Part shown: positions 1-10,533 of the stretch, piece by piece
How the letters are laid out: every line of letters starts with the position of its first letter
Numbering within the stretch: the stretch's first letter is position 1
Source: Phytophthora quininea
Taxonomy: Eukaryota; Oomycota; Peronosporomycetes; Peronosporales; Peronosporaceae
Length of the DNA: 64,000 bases
Assembly (NCBI GenBank): GCA_011947345.1
Contig: JAAVTG010001010.1
Span: forward strand, 142,224-206,223
Direction of reading: 5' to 3'
The notes under the pieces: generated by a model
Seen by the model: the letters and a program-made list of their open reading frames with translations, nothing else
What the model was told of the DNA's origin: nothing
Database searches by the model: none
Translations under genes and position numbers: made by a program

Positions 1-1
1 A

Positions 2-509
2 GATAGCAACGTGGACCCTAACGAACCAGCCACTACCGCACCAACGAGTAAGCCAACACAGGACGACGGAAACGTGGACGTGATCGTCGTGGACGAGTGC
101 ACGGAGACCGAACACCGCGTCATTATATGGTACAAGCAAACTACTGAAGCTATGGGCGGCCAGACTGCCGAGACCATGGCAGACTTGGAGCGCCAGAGCT
201 GCATGTTCCACGACCAATGCTTGGGCAGCGTCACCGGGTTCTCAGAGGAGTTCAAGGCTATCTGGGGGTTCAAAGAAGCTCGCTGTGGACGCTGTCAAAT
301 GCGGCGACCAGCAAATTGTCTACAGCTCGTGCCGAGAAAATATGGAGGCCCACTTCGGATGCCCGACTCCTACCAACCAGAACCCAGGCAGTCAAAGTCA
401 AGCGAGCCAAAGCCAACCTTCCCAAACGGATCAAACACAGCAGCAGATTGGCGGGAACGTCGAGGACGCTGTCCCTGGGGCCATCAACAACCTCATTTCG
501 TCGATCTAA
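2..509 (+). CDS. 3' end of unrecognised cysteine-containing protein, likely one-base frameshift
   Basis: The reading frame is open at the left edge, so the N-terminus lies outside the window. The first frame (from base 2) runs to about base 268 and has a Thr/Pro-rich start followed by a segment with three Cys (DECTETEH and RQSCMFHDQC). After the GGGGG run at 264-268 the natural continuation is in another frame and ends at the stop at 507-509, with a Gln/Ser-rich tail. The first frame otherwise runs to 541 with an unnatural Arg/Pro-rich composition, which suggests a missing base in the G run. I do not recognise the family. Several Cys followed by a low-complexity Gln/Ser tail would fit a secreted or surface protein, but no signal peptide is visible because the start is missing. 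Confidence 0.45.
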
Positions 510-858
510 ACCCTGGAAGAACACCAGCTTTTTCACCTTAGCTGGATGTATATCCACCATCAATGTCATTGTGTTCGAATTTTTTGTTCACGTGTCGTCC
601 CCATCTAGTAGATTGATACACTATGAAGGGGGCTCTTAATGAAGCTTTTGTTCCGCGACTTGCTTCAGGGTACATTTCCAAAAGTGTTTTGGCTAGATCA
701 ATACTGGCTGGTATTTTTCGTCGCACCAGGCATACAGCAACAGCATTTCTAGCGTGCATTCGTTTGTTGCTGAAGCAGTGGAAATAGCGCCACAGGAGGA
801 CGTCCACTGCGCTTGATATGTGGCATCCTCCTGTCGCCACGCGCATACGCGAACTCGT
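510..858. other. intergenic stretch with short dispersed repeat
   Basis: This lies between the stop of the left-edge gene and the last recognisable Kelch sequence of the minus-strand gene. It holds the 45-bp repeat copy at 708-752. On the minus strand about 538-846 is open, and residues near LLEMYPEASRG resemble ankyrin-type repeat text, but there is not enough to call a gene. Confidence 0.4.
708..752 (-). repeat. 45-bp dispersed repeat, copy A
   Basis: Read on the minus strand it starts CTAGAAATGCTG and ends GACGAAAAATACCAG. It matches 14428-14472 (plus strand) at 41 of 45 positions. The similarity stops sharply on both sides, so this looks like a remnant of a dispersed element. Confidence 0.6.
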
Positions 859-3800
859 TCAGCCTTCAGCTGCTGCGATGGGGATCTTCGTCGAGCTGCG
901 CCAATTCCAACTTCCAAAATCGTTCAGTAGCGCTGTATCATCCTGTCCACCGAAAAGAAACACGCGAGGAGGACTGTTACGCGGTGGGGTGATCACAAAG
1001 GCCGTTGCCTCCCAATAGCGCGGCACTGGAAACAGTTCGTCTACACCTTCCGATCCAACCGCGGGGTCTACAGACAGTCGCTGCCACCCATCGATCGGGT
1101 CCTCGAGATCTCTCAAGCGGACTGTGAATTGTGACTCAAAGCGAGCGGCAGATGGACCCTCACCGGAATTTAACGAGTTGCGTCGCGGTGCCAACAGTCC
1201 ACGGCCCAACGCCATAAGTTTATACGGGGTAAGCAGCGCTATTCGCCCCGCACGCCCGCCTCTCGGCAACGCTAGGACTGTCAGTGTCAGCCAGCGAAGC
1301 AAGTTGTGTCCACGTGGCTATAGGAGACACACCGAAGCCTGAGCTAGGAGTGTAGTCTAATCGGTACATGTCGTGCAGCTCCAGTCCAGTCCCGCCACGA
1401 GTTCCTCCGTAGACGAACATGCTGCTCTGGTACACGACAGCTGAGTGCTGATACCGCGGAGGTGGGGGTGTTCCAGTGACGATAGTGCTCAAGTCAGTCC
1501 ATGTGAAAGCAGGAATACAAGGTGCGAGCTCGAATGAGATATCCCAAGTGTTAAGACTACCGACCAGGCCATCGGCTGCTGTGTCCGCTAATTCCAGTGT
1601 CCAGTTGCCTGCTGACGGCAACTGATGAAACACCAGCGGTTCAAGAGGATTTAAAGTCGCCCCAGACGTCCCTGCGGCTCCAGGAACAGACACAAACGTA
1701 AGGTCTGCGTGGCAGCAGTGCATGGCATCATGTCTGGCGCTTGTTCTGGACTCTGAAGCAGCACAGGGAAAGCCCGAGTGCTTGGTGCAGTACCCGTAGC
1801 TCTGTGGTCTCCTTGGAAACTTCCAAGACCCTGCGTGATACTCCACGTCGTCTCTCTAGCTTGGGAATCCACAGGAGAATGGATATCTTGCTGACGCCCC
1901 GGAAACGTAGCTGGTCCGGGTCCAAATAGTTGGATTCGCAGTTTGTGTGGACACGCGTGAGTGATCTGAACGTTCACTGCGAGACTGGCGACGCAAAGTT
2001 GCTCACCGGTGGTGACATCGGTCTTCTTCCTAATGCAAATACCTCTCCGCCGTCTGGAATAGTAATGCTAGTTGGTTGGCGAGTATTGAGATTGGTTGAG
2101 ATCATTTTTGACGTTGTAGATGACACCGACAGCTCCCAGAGGTCATTGTACGCTTGGGGTCCCCAGGTTGAGGCATCGTTCGGATCCGGTGTGTCTTCCT
2201 TGCGTCCTCCGAACAGCAGCAATCGCTTGCCAATAACCGCCATGGAATGCTTCTCGCGAGCAGTAGGCGGTGTTGATACTTGAGGCACTTCCCACCAGGT
2301 TTCCGTGAGTAAATCATACCGCCAGAGTTCATTTGACAGAGCAGTTGGTTGATCTTGTAGAAGACACGGCACTTTCTGGGCGCGATTGCACTCGTAACTC
2401 TTTGCCATTCCACCAAATAAGTACAGAAAATTATCGAGTGGTGTTAACGAGTGACCCCGCCTTGCCGACGGCGACCGACGTAAGGGAGGCGCAGCAGTGA
2501 AACGCAGCCCAGCGCGTGTAGATTCTCCATTCAAGTACCGCGCAATACAACGACTCCATGTATTACCTGGTTTTGGTGGCATTTGAAGGGTAACTACAGA
2601 GCTGTAGGTGCCGAGTCCATCGTACAACAATGGCTTGACGCGGAAGCGATACGTGCCGGATGGATTAAGGCCACTGACAGTGAGGTTACCACTGTTTTGA
2701 TTAATGTCAGCGCTTGGCAGGGTAACCAAGCGTACGACACGGAAGTCTTCATTGATCGAGCGGTTGGCCATCTCAACAACAAAGCCTTCTACTAGTTGCG
2801 AGAAGCCATAAATCGGTGGTTGCCAAGTCACACTAACAGATGAAGACGTCACTGGGGACACCTCGAGCTGCGTGATGCTTTCCCCAATCGGTGTCGGTCG
2901 AAGGCTAGCATCACTACTACCAGCAAGCAAATAGTTAAAGAGATCCGTAGATGATACAAAACTACTGCCGCCACCTCCACCAGCGCCTTCAGCACCTGCT
3001 CCGCCACCCCCACCACCAAAACGGCCACCGCCTCCACCTCCACCTGCTTGCTTGCCACTTTGTCCGCTACCTCCCCGCCCACGTTGGCCATTTGATGGCC
3101 AGCGAGCTGCAGCTAGAGGGTCCACCATCACTTCCACTAGCGATGTCTGGGTGTTCACGATGCATTTACCTTCCAACGAATACTGATACGAACCTCCAAT
3201 TCCTGCATTTCCCGGCTCTTCGGGCGAGGCTCCACCACCAGTCGCCAGAATCGAATAGTCGGCAGCATAGTCTTCGTCGCGAGACGTCTGGTCCATGACA
3301 GTCAAGTCAAATGGTATAGTATCAACAGCAAGTCCCGACTCAGCTCGAGCTAAACCTCCGCCCCCGCCCCCATGGGCACAGCAATAGTCTGTTGAACCAG
3401 CGCCCCCTCCACCTGCCGCCACAAGGACTATACGCCCATTTATTCGTACCTCTGAAGCACCACCACCGCCACCACCAAGAAAATCTCCTGTTCCACCATT
3501 GCCACCTCCATTATACCCGCCTCGGCCATCTTTACCACCTCCTCCACCAACTAAAATATCAAAAACATCCCCTGCCGTTGCTTTAAACACTCCACGCGCA
3601 AACGCACCGCCACCACCATTACTTAGGTTAGTGGTAGCACCACTGCTGGAACGAGCGCCAGCTCCGCCGCCTCCCAAGCGTAAACATCGAACGCAACAAC
3701 ACGAAATGGGAGCTGTGCACCATTTCGAAGTTGAGGGTCTTCACCAGGAACATGGTACGTCTGTGGAGCACCTGTGAAAAAGAAGGAGTGCTCTGCGAGG

Positions 3801-5564
3801 CGTTCACCTGACCACGTGACGGGAAATATCAGAACTGCACCGTTTTGGCCAGACTCGGCGGGTAAATCGCTACTTGCACGTCCACCACTGCCACCATTAC
3901 CAGTTAGCTGGATATAATATGGATCCTCATTGTTAGCTACCTCATGTCGGGAAGCAGCCGTAACCACTTGTTTTATTCCAGGTAGAGAGTCATCCACAGC
4001 TTCCGCAACGTTCAATTGGTCTACAGCATAATCAGTCAGGAATTGAGGAGACTGCGAAAACAGTCCCGCTTGGTTCTCTGCAACCGCTCGGACACGCGCG
4101 ACGTAGGTTGTGTACGATGCCAAAGATGCAGCAGAAACATTTGCCACACAGTTGGCGATATCAACGAGTTCGGCGGCCAGTCGAACCCACGCGGAGCTTG
4201 AAACAGCACGATAATCCACTTCGTAGCTAAGAGAATCTACTGCGTGGCCACCCAAGTCGCCAGGGATATCCCACAACACACGCAACGGATCTCTCAGTAC
4301 GCGCAGATTCAACAGCTCCTGGCGCCGTCTTTTGTGTACTAAACTTTACTGACGCTGAGCTGAATGGCCCTTGACCATTTTCCGTCATCGCCGCGACTCG
4401 AAAGATGCACCATGAGCCTGGAGGGCGTTCCAAGGACGCAACGACCGTTGGGAAGGTGTCTTTGTTGCTGCTGTCGCCAGGTTTCACGTTCTCGCTGATC
4501 GTGGTCCAACCAATTTCGTCGTCGCACTGCTGCTGCGCGTTGAAGCTAATGACCGGGAACAGCTCCGTAGCAAATATGCTGTTCCCTCGCTGTAAATCGC
4601 GACGCATGTGCCATGTGATGATTATTCGTGACGTCGTGGTGGATAACAGTTCCGGTGCTGAAGGCGCCTGCGGCAATCGAGTTGCTGGAATTGGTAGAGA
4701 CTCGCTACTCGCACTCCAATCACTCCAACCGATGTCGTACGAATACCGAGCGCGCACACGAAATGTGAAAGACTTTCCAGTTTGTAAGCCCTCGATTTCA
4801 TGGCTGCAAGAAGCTGAGCAAATGCGACGATGTCTGTCTGGGGAGCTTGGCGTGGAACGCAGGTACTGTATGGCTACCTGGTCTCCAGCTCCCGTCCACT
4901 GGGCGGATATCGTCTCCGTATACAGAGTTAACAGCGGCAGCGGGTCTTCCGCCACGTCGTCATACTTCACATTGTCAAACAAAATAATCCACTCGAACGC
5001 CCCGTTCGTTCCTAACGCATTTTGGAACACCTGGACAGTTTTAATATGATCGAGGGACTCAATTGCCGCTTTCATATCGACGGCGCTAGCGTCAAAAGCG
5101 ATGGGTAGAGTCACCACGCCTGCCGTGGCGCGACCTCCCAACGCACTTGGACTCGAACCTTCGTATGACAGCGCCAAGCGAAAGTATCCGTCGTTAATGG
5201 TTGCTCCTACGTCCGCCAAAGTAAAGATCCTCTGCTTGGGCACGGGCTCTGTGCTCTCAGCCCCCGGATCATTCGGCAATCCTGTCAATAAATCACCCGC
5301 CGAATTCCAGACACCAGTACCGGAAACTCCAAACTGCACTTCGTATGCCTCGACTTCAGTGATGCCGCCCGTGCCTTCGAGTGCATTGTCGAAGGATGGC
5401 CAGGATACCAGAGCGGAAGCAGACCCTGGATTCCCAGGAAGAACCCACAGTAACTCTGCTGAGACCTGCTTGTCGACCAGTCCCAGCGAAGTCTGCGGGT
5501 CAACAGAAGCTGTGAAGGCTGCCAACAGCAACACTGCAAGCCGAGGATGCCAAGCCATCACCAT
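859..5564 (-). CDS. large secreted FN3 / Gly-rich / Kelch / P-domain protein (several frameshifts)
   Basis: A single long minus-strand coding unit read through five successive frames without stop-rich gaps. The first ATG (5564) gives a hydrophobic signal peptide, MVMAWHPRLAVLLLAAF. Order of modules: fibronectin type III repeats (about 5500-4000), a glycine-rich domain of the ALK/LTK type (about 4000-2950, many GGGGG runs), another FN3 (about 2880-2600), Kelch repeats (LYLFGG, LLLFGG, about 2480-2100), a subtilase P/homo-B-like beta domain (SAGNWTLELADTAADG, about 1980-1510), then more Kelch repeats (MFVYGG, VFLFGG) to about 859. Frames change near 4324, 3674, 1975, 1700 and 1250. Those at 4324 (CC) and 3674 (GGG) are each repaired by one extra base in a homopolymer, so sequencing error is likely. 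No membrane anchor is seen. Probable cell-surface adhesion or matrix protein; the exact function is unknown. The 3' end is uncertain. Confidence 0.7.
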
Positions 5565-5652
5565 TCTTGTTGCCACTCAACTGCACGTCCTTTCATCACC
5601 CGCGACTCTTGCCAAGATATCGAAGTAGAAGACTCTATTGACGACGTACTTG

Positions 5653-7155
5653 CTAGTCCCCCTCCACTGCAGCGACTGCGAGTTTCTCAAAGTCCCCCAA
5701 GCAGTTGTAGACGTGCGCCGATATACGCACGTAGAGCTGACCGCCAACACACTTGACAGGAGCTTCAATGTGGTGCACGAAGTGAAGCGCATCCTGCACA
5801 CGCTTGGCATCCGTTGACGTGGCCTTGGGGTCGTCCTTGTCGACTAGCACACCACCGCAAAGCCGTCGCGACATCGGGAGCTGTACGAGGCGCATCGCGT
5901 GGCGTTTGTGACGAGGGAAGCGGCGCTCACGCTCAAGGTGATCCGGCATACCCCACGAGAGTACAGCAACTCCGCGGCGCTCTGTGCCATTTATGAAGAT
6001 ACTTTCGAGTTTCATCGACGCCCTGAAATCTCCAGAAGGCCATACACTCGGGCAGAGCAAGCCACGGACTGTAATCCTGAAGGCCTGTCCACATGAAGGC
6101 GCTCTGCATGCCGTCGAAGAATCCATGCGAGACCACGCGCGGTCGGATCCAAGGCCCATTCTCCCTCGCAACGTGCAGGAAAGCAGCACCTCGAGCCGAG
6201 CAGAACCACTTGTGGCAGTTGCCGACGTAGTAGTCGGCGCCCAAGTCGTCGAGATCCAGATGCAGATTCAGCAGCCCGTGCGCGCCGTCAACCAGCACAG
6301 GAACTGCGTCCTCTCGGCTGTGGCACCGCTGCACAATCTCCTTCACTGGCATCTTGACGGCTGTGTTGGACGTGATATGGTCCACGACGACCAGCGCCAC
6401 GCGACGACCGGAAGTCTGCATCGCGTCCAACGCTGCCTCTAGCCGCCTCAGTACCTCGTCATCGTCGTAGGACGCCTCCAGCGACAGCGGTTCCTCGTGC
6501 ACGTGCAGCTTTCTCGTCTTCCCACCGCTTTGCAGACTTTGCAGCATCTTGCGAACTGCGCCATACCTCGTGCTAAACAACACGACGGTCGGCTCCTCGC
6601 CCTCCTCCACTGCATCCGCCACAGAGCTCAGCACTGCATCCAGACCGGACGTCGCATTGGGCAGCAGCACGAGCTGCTCGGGCCTGCGCACACCCACGAA
6701 GCTGGCCAGACCTTTGATGGCCTTCACCACCAGCGGGAACAGCTCTCTGTCATGGAAGTTCAGCGGCTGGGCGTCCGCCTGCGCTCTCCATTTGCTGGCC
6801 GCGTCTACTGCTATCCTGGTGGGGGCTCCGAAGGCGCCGTGGTTCAGGTACGTCCACTTGTCCAGGTCCAGCGCGAACTGCTCTCTGTTACGGCTGCTGA
6901 CGGCCGCGTTTCGCTCAAGTCGAGGCGCTGAAAGTTCAGCTCCCTCGCCACAGCATCCACATCCACCTCCTGTTCCTGCTGGGCGAAGAGCGCGCTCGTG
7001 GCCGGCGTGTGGAACGAGCCAAAGGCCTCGTAGCCGGCCATGCCGGACGACGTCGAGTGTCGCCGCAGATTATGCAGCGTGTGGGTGTCTGTGGAGAGCA
7101 TGGAGACGGTCGACAGGTAGAGCGAGGATCGGAGCGCACGCAGAGGGGGTGACAT
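5653..7155 (-). CDS. class V PLP aminotransferase, left copy (three one-base deletions)
   Basis: Same protein as the right-arm copy at 12421-13924, transcribed leftward from ATG 7155. It shows the fold-type I features of the isopenicillin-N-epimerase / cysteine-desulfurase-like family: NHGAFGAPT near the start, VDGAHG, and the PLP-lysine motif GNCHKWF. Compared with the right copy it lacks one base near 6910 (AAAGCG to AAACG), one near 5988 and one near 5955, so the frame breaks three times. The C-terminus here (DFEKLAVAAVEGD) looks like the family's normal end and is better preserved than in the right copy. Adding back three bases gives 1506 nt, the same total as the right copy with two added. 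Substrate unknown. It is either a decaying duplicate or carries base-calling errors. Confidence 0.75.
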
Positions 7156-7931
7156 GCGGGGCGGCGCCGCAGACTCGTCCGCAGCGAAGGCAGCAGCGCG
7201 CGGATCATGATGGAGCGGTTGTTTTTTGGCCAATCGCAGGGACCTGATGACGCGACGCCGTTGGTTGACGATCCCGGTCCCGGCTCTGCGCGTTGATGAT
7301 GTTAGCGCAGGTAAAAAAACTTCGCCGGCCGCGATAACCGCCACTCAGTTGCCGACTCAGTTGAGCTGGCAGCCGGCACAGGATGAGAACGCCGCCGCCG
7401 TTTGTCGGCGAGAAATCGTTTCCTGCCTCGGTGACGGGGGCGAACGAGCCACAGGAGCGAACGACAACGGCGAGCTATTCTCTCGATGGACAATCCGGCA
7501 GGTCGGCATAGTACGCTTCATACCTCTTCTGAGGCTACTGGCTGGCAGCCGCATCAACGATCGTTCGCGAGCGGTGATTGTGTGGTGTTGCATCTACGTG
7601 GCGCGTTCGCAATCGGGGATTATGTGGGCAGGCCGGCTGTGGTTTGAAGGCGCGTTGTCGGCCGCGCCGCGTAAACGGCGGATGCCATTTTCTGTCGAGA
7701 CCCGAGGGTCGTCGAGACTTGCGCGCAGTATGCCGTCGCGTTCGCGGGTTCACTTACCTCGACCTGTTGCCGCATCGACCCGCTCACGTATCGACTCGAT
7801 CTGTGTATGCCTCGACTCGCGGGTCTGCCACCGAGCCTGCTCACGTTTATTTCTCACCCGCACTCACCTCACTTCTCAATCAGACGGATCTGTTGTACTC
7901 TGTAGCGTTACTCGCCTGTCGCGTACTCGCC
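7156..7931. promoter_or_regulatory. divergent intergenic region between aminotransferase and bZIP (left arm)
   Basis: GC-rich 776-bp region between two head-to-head start codons. I see no gene supported by homology; the long frames through it (for example 7226-8146) are shadows. It should hold both promoters. The right arm has the matching region at 11645-12420. Confidence 0.5.
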
Positions 7932-9044
7932 ATGACGCCCATGACGCCCATGACGCCCATGACGCCGCCAGTGTCGCTGCCGTCGCTGCGCCTCGAGCCG
8001 CACGGCCCCATGAGCATGCGCCACATCCGCCGCCTGCAGACGCTCGCGCCCTCGCACAGCCAGACGCAGTTCCCAGCGACCAGTCTGCTGCGACCTGCCG
8101 CCGCCGCCACGGGCGACGCGGAGACGCCGCTACCGACGCTGACTAAGCGACGGCGTACCGACGCCGCACCCCAGCAGCAACAGCAACAGCAACAGCAACC
8201 GACCCTGGCCCTTGGGCTGACACTGCGCTCGGGACTCACAGCGGAGCAGGTGGCGGCGCTCGCCATGGCCACGGGCGGGCTGTACTCGGCTCCGGGCGCC
8301 AACGACTCGTCCAAGCAGATGTGGATCGTTTCGGCAGCGGCCAGCGACATGCCGAGCGAGGACTGGAAGAAGGCGCGGCGGAAAGAGCAGTGCCGCATCA
8401 ACCAGGCCAACTACCGGAAGCGCAAGCGCCAGTACGAGCAGCGAGTCGTAGGGGAGATCAAGGCGCTGGAGCAGGAGATCGCGGCGCTGGCGGCGCGCCG
8501 GACGGTCGTGAGCGGCGGCACGGACCCCATCCAGGCCATTGGGGACTTTTACTTTGCTCTGGGCGTCGAAGGCGGACAGCAGCCGAGGATGAGCCTGCGC
8601 GGCGTGCAGCTCGCGGACGGCGGCTCCCCGGCGCTGCAGTTCTTGACGGACCTGCAGAGAGAAGAGTTCGACTCGATGGAGTCCATCCGGCTGCACTGGT
8701 TATGGTACCGCGAGCAGTTCCGCGTCTTCCAGCTCTCCATCTCGTCGTGCGAGCGTCTGGAGGCGGGCGAGCAAGTGGTCATCAAGCTGACGGGTCAGCT
8801 GCGGCTGGACGTCTACTACGACTCGGCGAGAGGCGAAAGCAGCGAGGGCTACGGCGCGATCTCGTGTCCGTTCATCCAGCAGTTCGAGTTCGAGGCCGGC
8901 CAGCGGACTTTCACCCGCATCACGTCCGAGGTGGACATCGTGGCTGGAGTGGCGGCCGCCCAGGACCAGAGCAGCCCGGACTGCACGCTCAGCGTGCTGC
9001 GCTGTCTCTCGGAAGGGTTTACCATGTCGACACGGTATCACTAG
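7932..9044 (+). CDS. bZIP transcription factor, left (intact) copy
   Basis: The 370-residue protein starts at the first of four tandem ATGACGCCC units (residues 1-12 read MTP four times). It has a nine-residue Gln run (about 81-89), a basic region at about 147-167 containing RRKEQCRINQANYRKRKR, then a short leucine-zipper-like helix (EIKALEQEIAALAARR). In the basic region the usual N-x7-R spacing can be placed on NQANYRKRK. The C-terminal half (about 195-350) is a folded-looking domain typical of oomycete bZIP proteins and possibly NTF2/SnoaL-like; that part is inference. It should bind DNA as a dimer in the nucleus. The frame is intact here, but the mirror copy at 10534-11644 has two single-base deletions. 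Confidence 0.85.
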   Translation: MTPMTPMTPMTPPVSLPSLRLEPHGPMSMRHIRRLQTLAPSHSQTQFPATSLLRPAAAATGDAETPLPTLTKRRRTDAAPQQQQQQQQQPTLALGLTLRSGLTAEQVAALAMATGGLYSAPGANDSSKQMWIVSAAASDMPSEDWKKARRKEQCRINQANYRKRKRQYEQRVVGEIKALEQEIAALAARRTVVSGGTDPIQAIGDFYFALGVEGGQQPRMSLRGVQLADGGSPALQFLTDLQREEFDSMESIRLHWLWYREQFRVFQLSISSCERLEAGEQVVIKLTGQLRLDVYYDSARGESSEGYGAISCPFIQQFEFEAGQRTFTRITSEVDIVAGVAAAQDQSSPDCTLSVLRCLSEGFTMSTRYH

Positions 9045-9318
9045 TTTATGATCATAATGAACATCTATACAAGTATGTTTGTTGGTGTTGTATTTTGCAT
9101 TGGAAGCACGTATCGGAGAAGTGCCGCGTCATCACTCCATGTTTGCTTGGTGATTGCGAGTCAAGCGTCCGATGATGCAGACACTTCTCGAAGGATCCTG
9201 TGACAGGATAGAGCACAGCAAATCGCGAAGACCAGAATGGCGTGCTGTACATGCGATTATGATTATGATTCACGTCATTTTTCGTTTCATCATCGCTTTC
9301 TCCTCCGGAGCAGCTGCT

Positions 9319-9699
9319 TTATTCTTGAGATAGTAAGTTTGCCGCGTTGTGCCTCAACCCAACGATCCCGTTATCCCTGACTTGAACATTTTCCAACTCG
9401 CGGTGATTGCGAAGTTCGTGTTCCATTTGATGGCGAACGCCGTCAACTGTTTCTAAAGCCTCAAATTCTTCTTCAGACGGTTCCTTCGCGAAAAGACGCT
9501 TACGATGTGTTTCCGCTTTGGCCTCACCTTGATTGCTGTGCTCCTGGTTGAGAACTGGCTGCGGTCACGACTTTTCTTCCGCTGCCGGGGTTTCAATACG
9601 CCGTAAAGTCTTCGGTTTGGTCATCCACGTCTCCATTTGTTGGCGACGAGCTTGTCGCTCCGCTTCCCGTTGCGCTTTACGTAAATCCACACTTTCCAT
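9319..9699 (-). pseudogene. coding-like remnant with in-frame TGA, perhaps the 3' part of the RXLR gene
   Basis: On the minus strand a single frame runs from an ATG at 9699 to TAA at 9321-9319 (127 codons), interrupted only by TGA at 9567-9565 (codon 45). Both halves are Arg/Glu/Gln-rich with natural codon use, for example KAQREAERQARRQQ before the stop and KEPSEEEFEALETVDG after it. The ATG lies 8 bp beyond the alternative stop of the preceding effector frame. It may therefore be the eroded C-terminal half of the same effector or a separate small gene. No family recognised. Confidence 0.45.
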
Positions 9700-10109
9700 T
9701 CGACGCCTAGGCTGTTGCGGGCCGCGGATGCTTGGCCCTGTACATGGCTAGGTACTCGAGGTACCACTTGAAGTTGGCCTTTCGGTCCTGTCAGACCAAG
9801 CATCTTGAAAACTACCTTCGGGTCGATATCTTTGTCCAGCCAGTACTCGAGCGTCTTCCTGTTCAGATAGTTGGTAAGCCTGGACACTCCCGTGACCTTC
9901 CCCACGGTCGTCACAATGTCTTTGAGCTTGAATCCTGTTGCAGCAGTCCGCTCTTCGCTTTCATCTGCCGTATCACGAACTCGTAGCAATCGATAGCCGT
10001 CAACTTGGTTATCTTTGACGGGTACCTTCTTGAACTCTGAGCCGAATACTTCCCCACTTGACAAGAGGATGGCTGACACCACTGCGGCCTTAAAGAAGTT
10101 GAACCGCAT
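9621..10109 (-). CDS. RXLR-type secreted effector, frame-shifted near C-terminus
   Basis: The ATG at 10109 gives a signal peptide (MRFNFFKAAVVSAILLSSG) followed by an RXLR motif (RLLR, residues 40-43) and an EER motif (residues 52-54). These are the host-translocation hallmarks of Phytophthora effectors. Residues about 68-105 resemble a WY-type module (LEYWLDKDIDP, VVFKMLGL). After the GG at about 9778 the annotated frame becomes Pro/Ala-rich. A frame offset by one base carries a second W/Y-type helix instead and stops at 9709-9707, so this gene probably carries an indel. An internal ATG is preferred over the upstream one at 10187 because it begins the signal peptide. It sits alone between two converging bZIP copies. 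Confidence 0.8.
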   Translation of the reverse strand: MRFNFFKAAVVSAILLSSGEVFGSEFKKVPVKDNQVDGYRLLRVRDTADESEERTAATGFKLKDIVTTVGKVTGVSRLTNYLNRKTLEYWLDKDIDPKVVFKMLGLTGPKGQLQVVPRVPSHVQGQASAARNSLGVEWKVWIYVKRNGKRSDKLVANKWRRG

Positions 10110-10533
10110 GCTTGATTGCGATCTCGTCTTCAGAGCCCTCGTGAATCTTAGAGTGCAAATTCTAAAAACTATTGAGTCAATGGACACCCAAATACGGAAT
10201 GCTGTCCGTGATCATTGAGCAGATCTCTAGAATTACTTGTACTTGAGCTCTGGATGTTCAAAGCCCCAGAAGCTGACTCAAAGTCCGGTGGGTAGCGCAT
10301 CAAGCCGCATCGTATTGATGAAAAGGTTGCTACAGTTATTTAGGCGATGCCATCTCGTTTATTTTCTCCGCATGACGCTTGCATGGTCTGCCAACCAGTC
10401 CACTAACTCAATTAAGCTAGCCAACGCTATGATGCAGTACAACTACTTGTATATTAGAGTGGAAAGTGGACAACGACGTGCAGAATACAACACCAACAAA
10501 CATACTTGTATAGATGTTCATTATGATCATAAA

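Larger units (their letters stand above)
5182..9099 (+). repeat. left arm of 3.9-kb inverted repeat
   Basis: The reverse complement of this segment reappears at 10479-14395 at very high identity (a few substitutions and single-base indels). The outer limit is the match ending in AAGTATCCGTCG at 5182. The inner limit is about 9099, after TGTTGGTGTTGTATT. It carries the 5' part of the FN3/Kelch gene, an aminotransferase gene and a bZIP gene. The FN3/Kelch gene continues outside this arm, so the left arm appears to be in the original context. Confidence 0.93.
9100..10478. other. spacer of the inverted repeat
   Basis: The unique 1,379-bp sequence between the two arms. It contains a minus-strand RXLR effector gene (10109-9621) and, directly after it, a further coding-like stretch ending at 9319. 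Bases 9100-9318 and 10110-10478 hold no gene I can support; the latter should contain the effector promoter. Confidence 0.8.

Noticed and set aside
7920..7970. 9-bp tandem units near 7932 as a satellite or minisatellite
   Set aside because: Only four units, all in frame at the bZIP start; better described as coding repeat.
7226..8146. Long plus-strand open frame across the left divergent promoter and into the bZIP gene
   Set aside because: Arg/Ser/Ala-rich shadow of GC-rich sequence; it overlaps the bZIP gene in another frame and has no recognisable domain.
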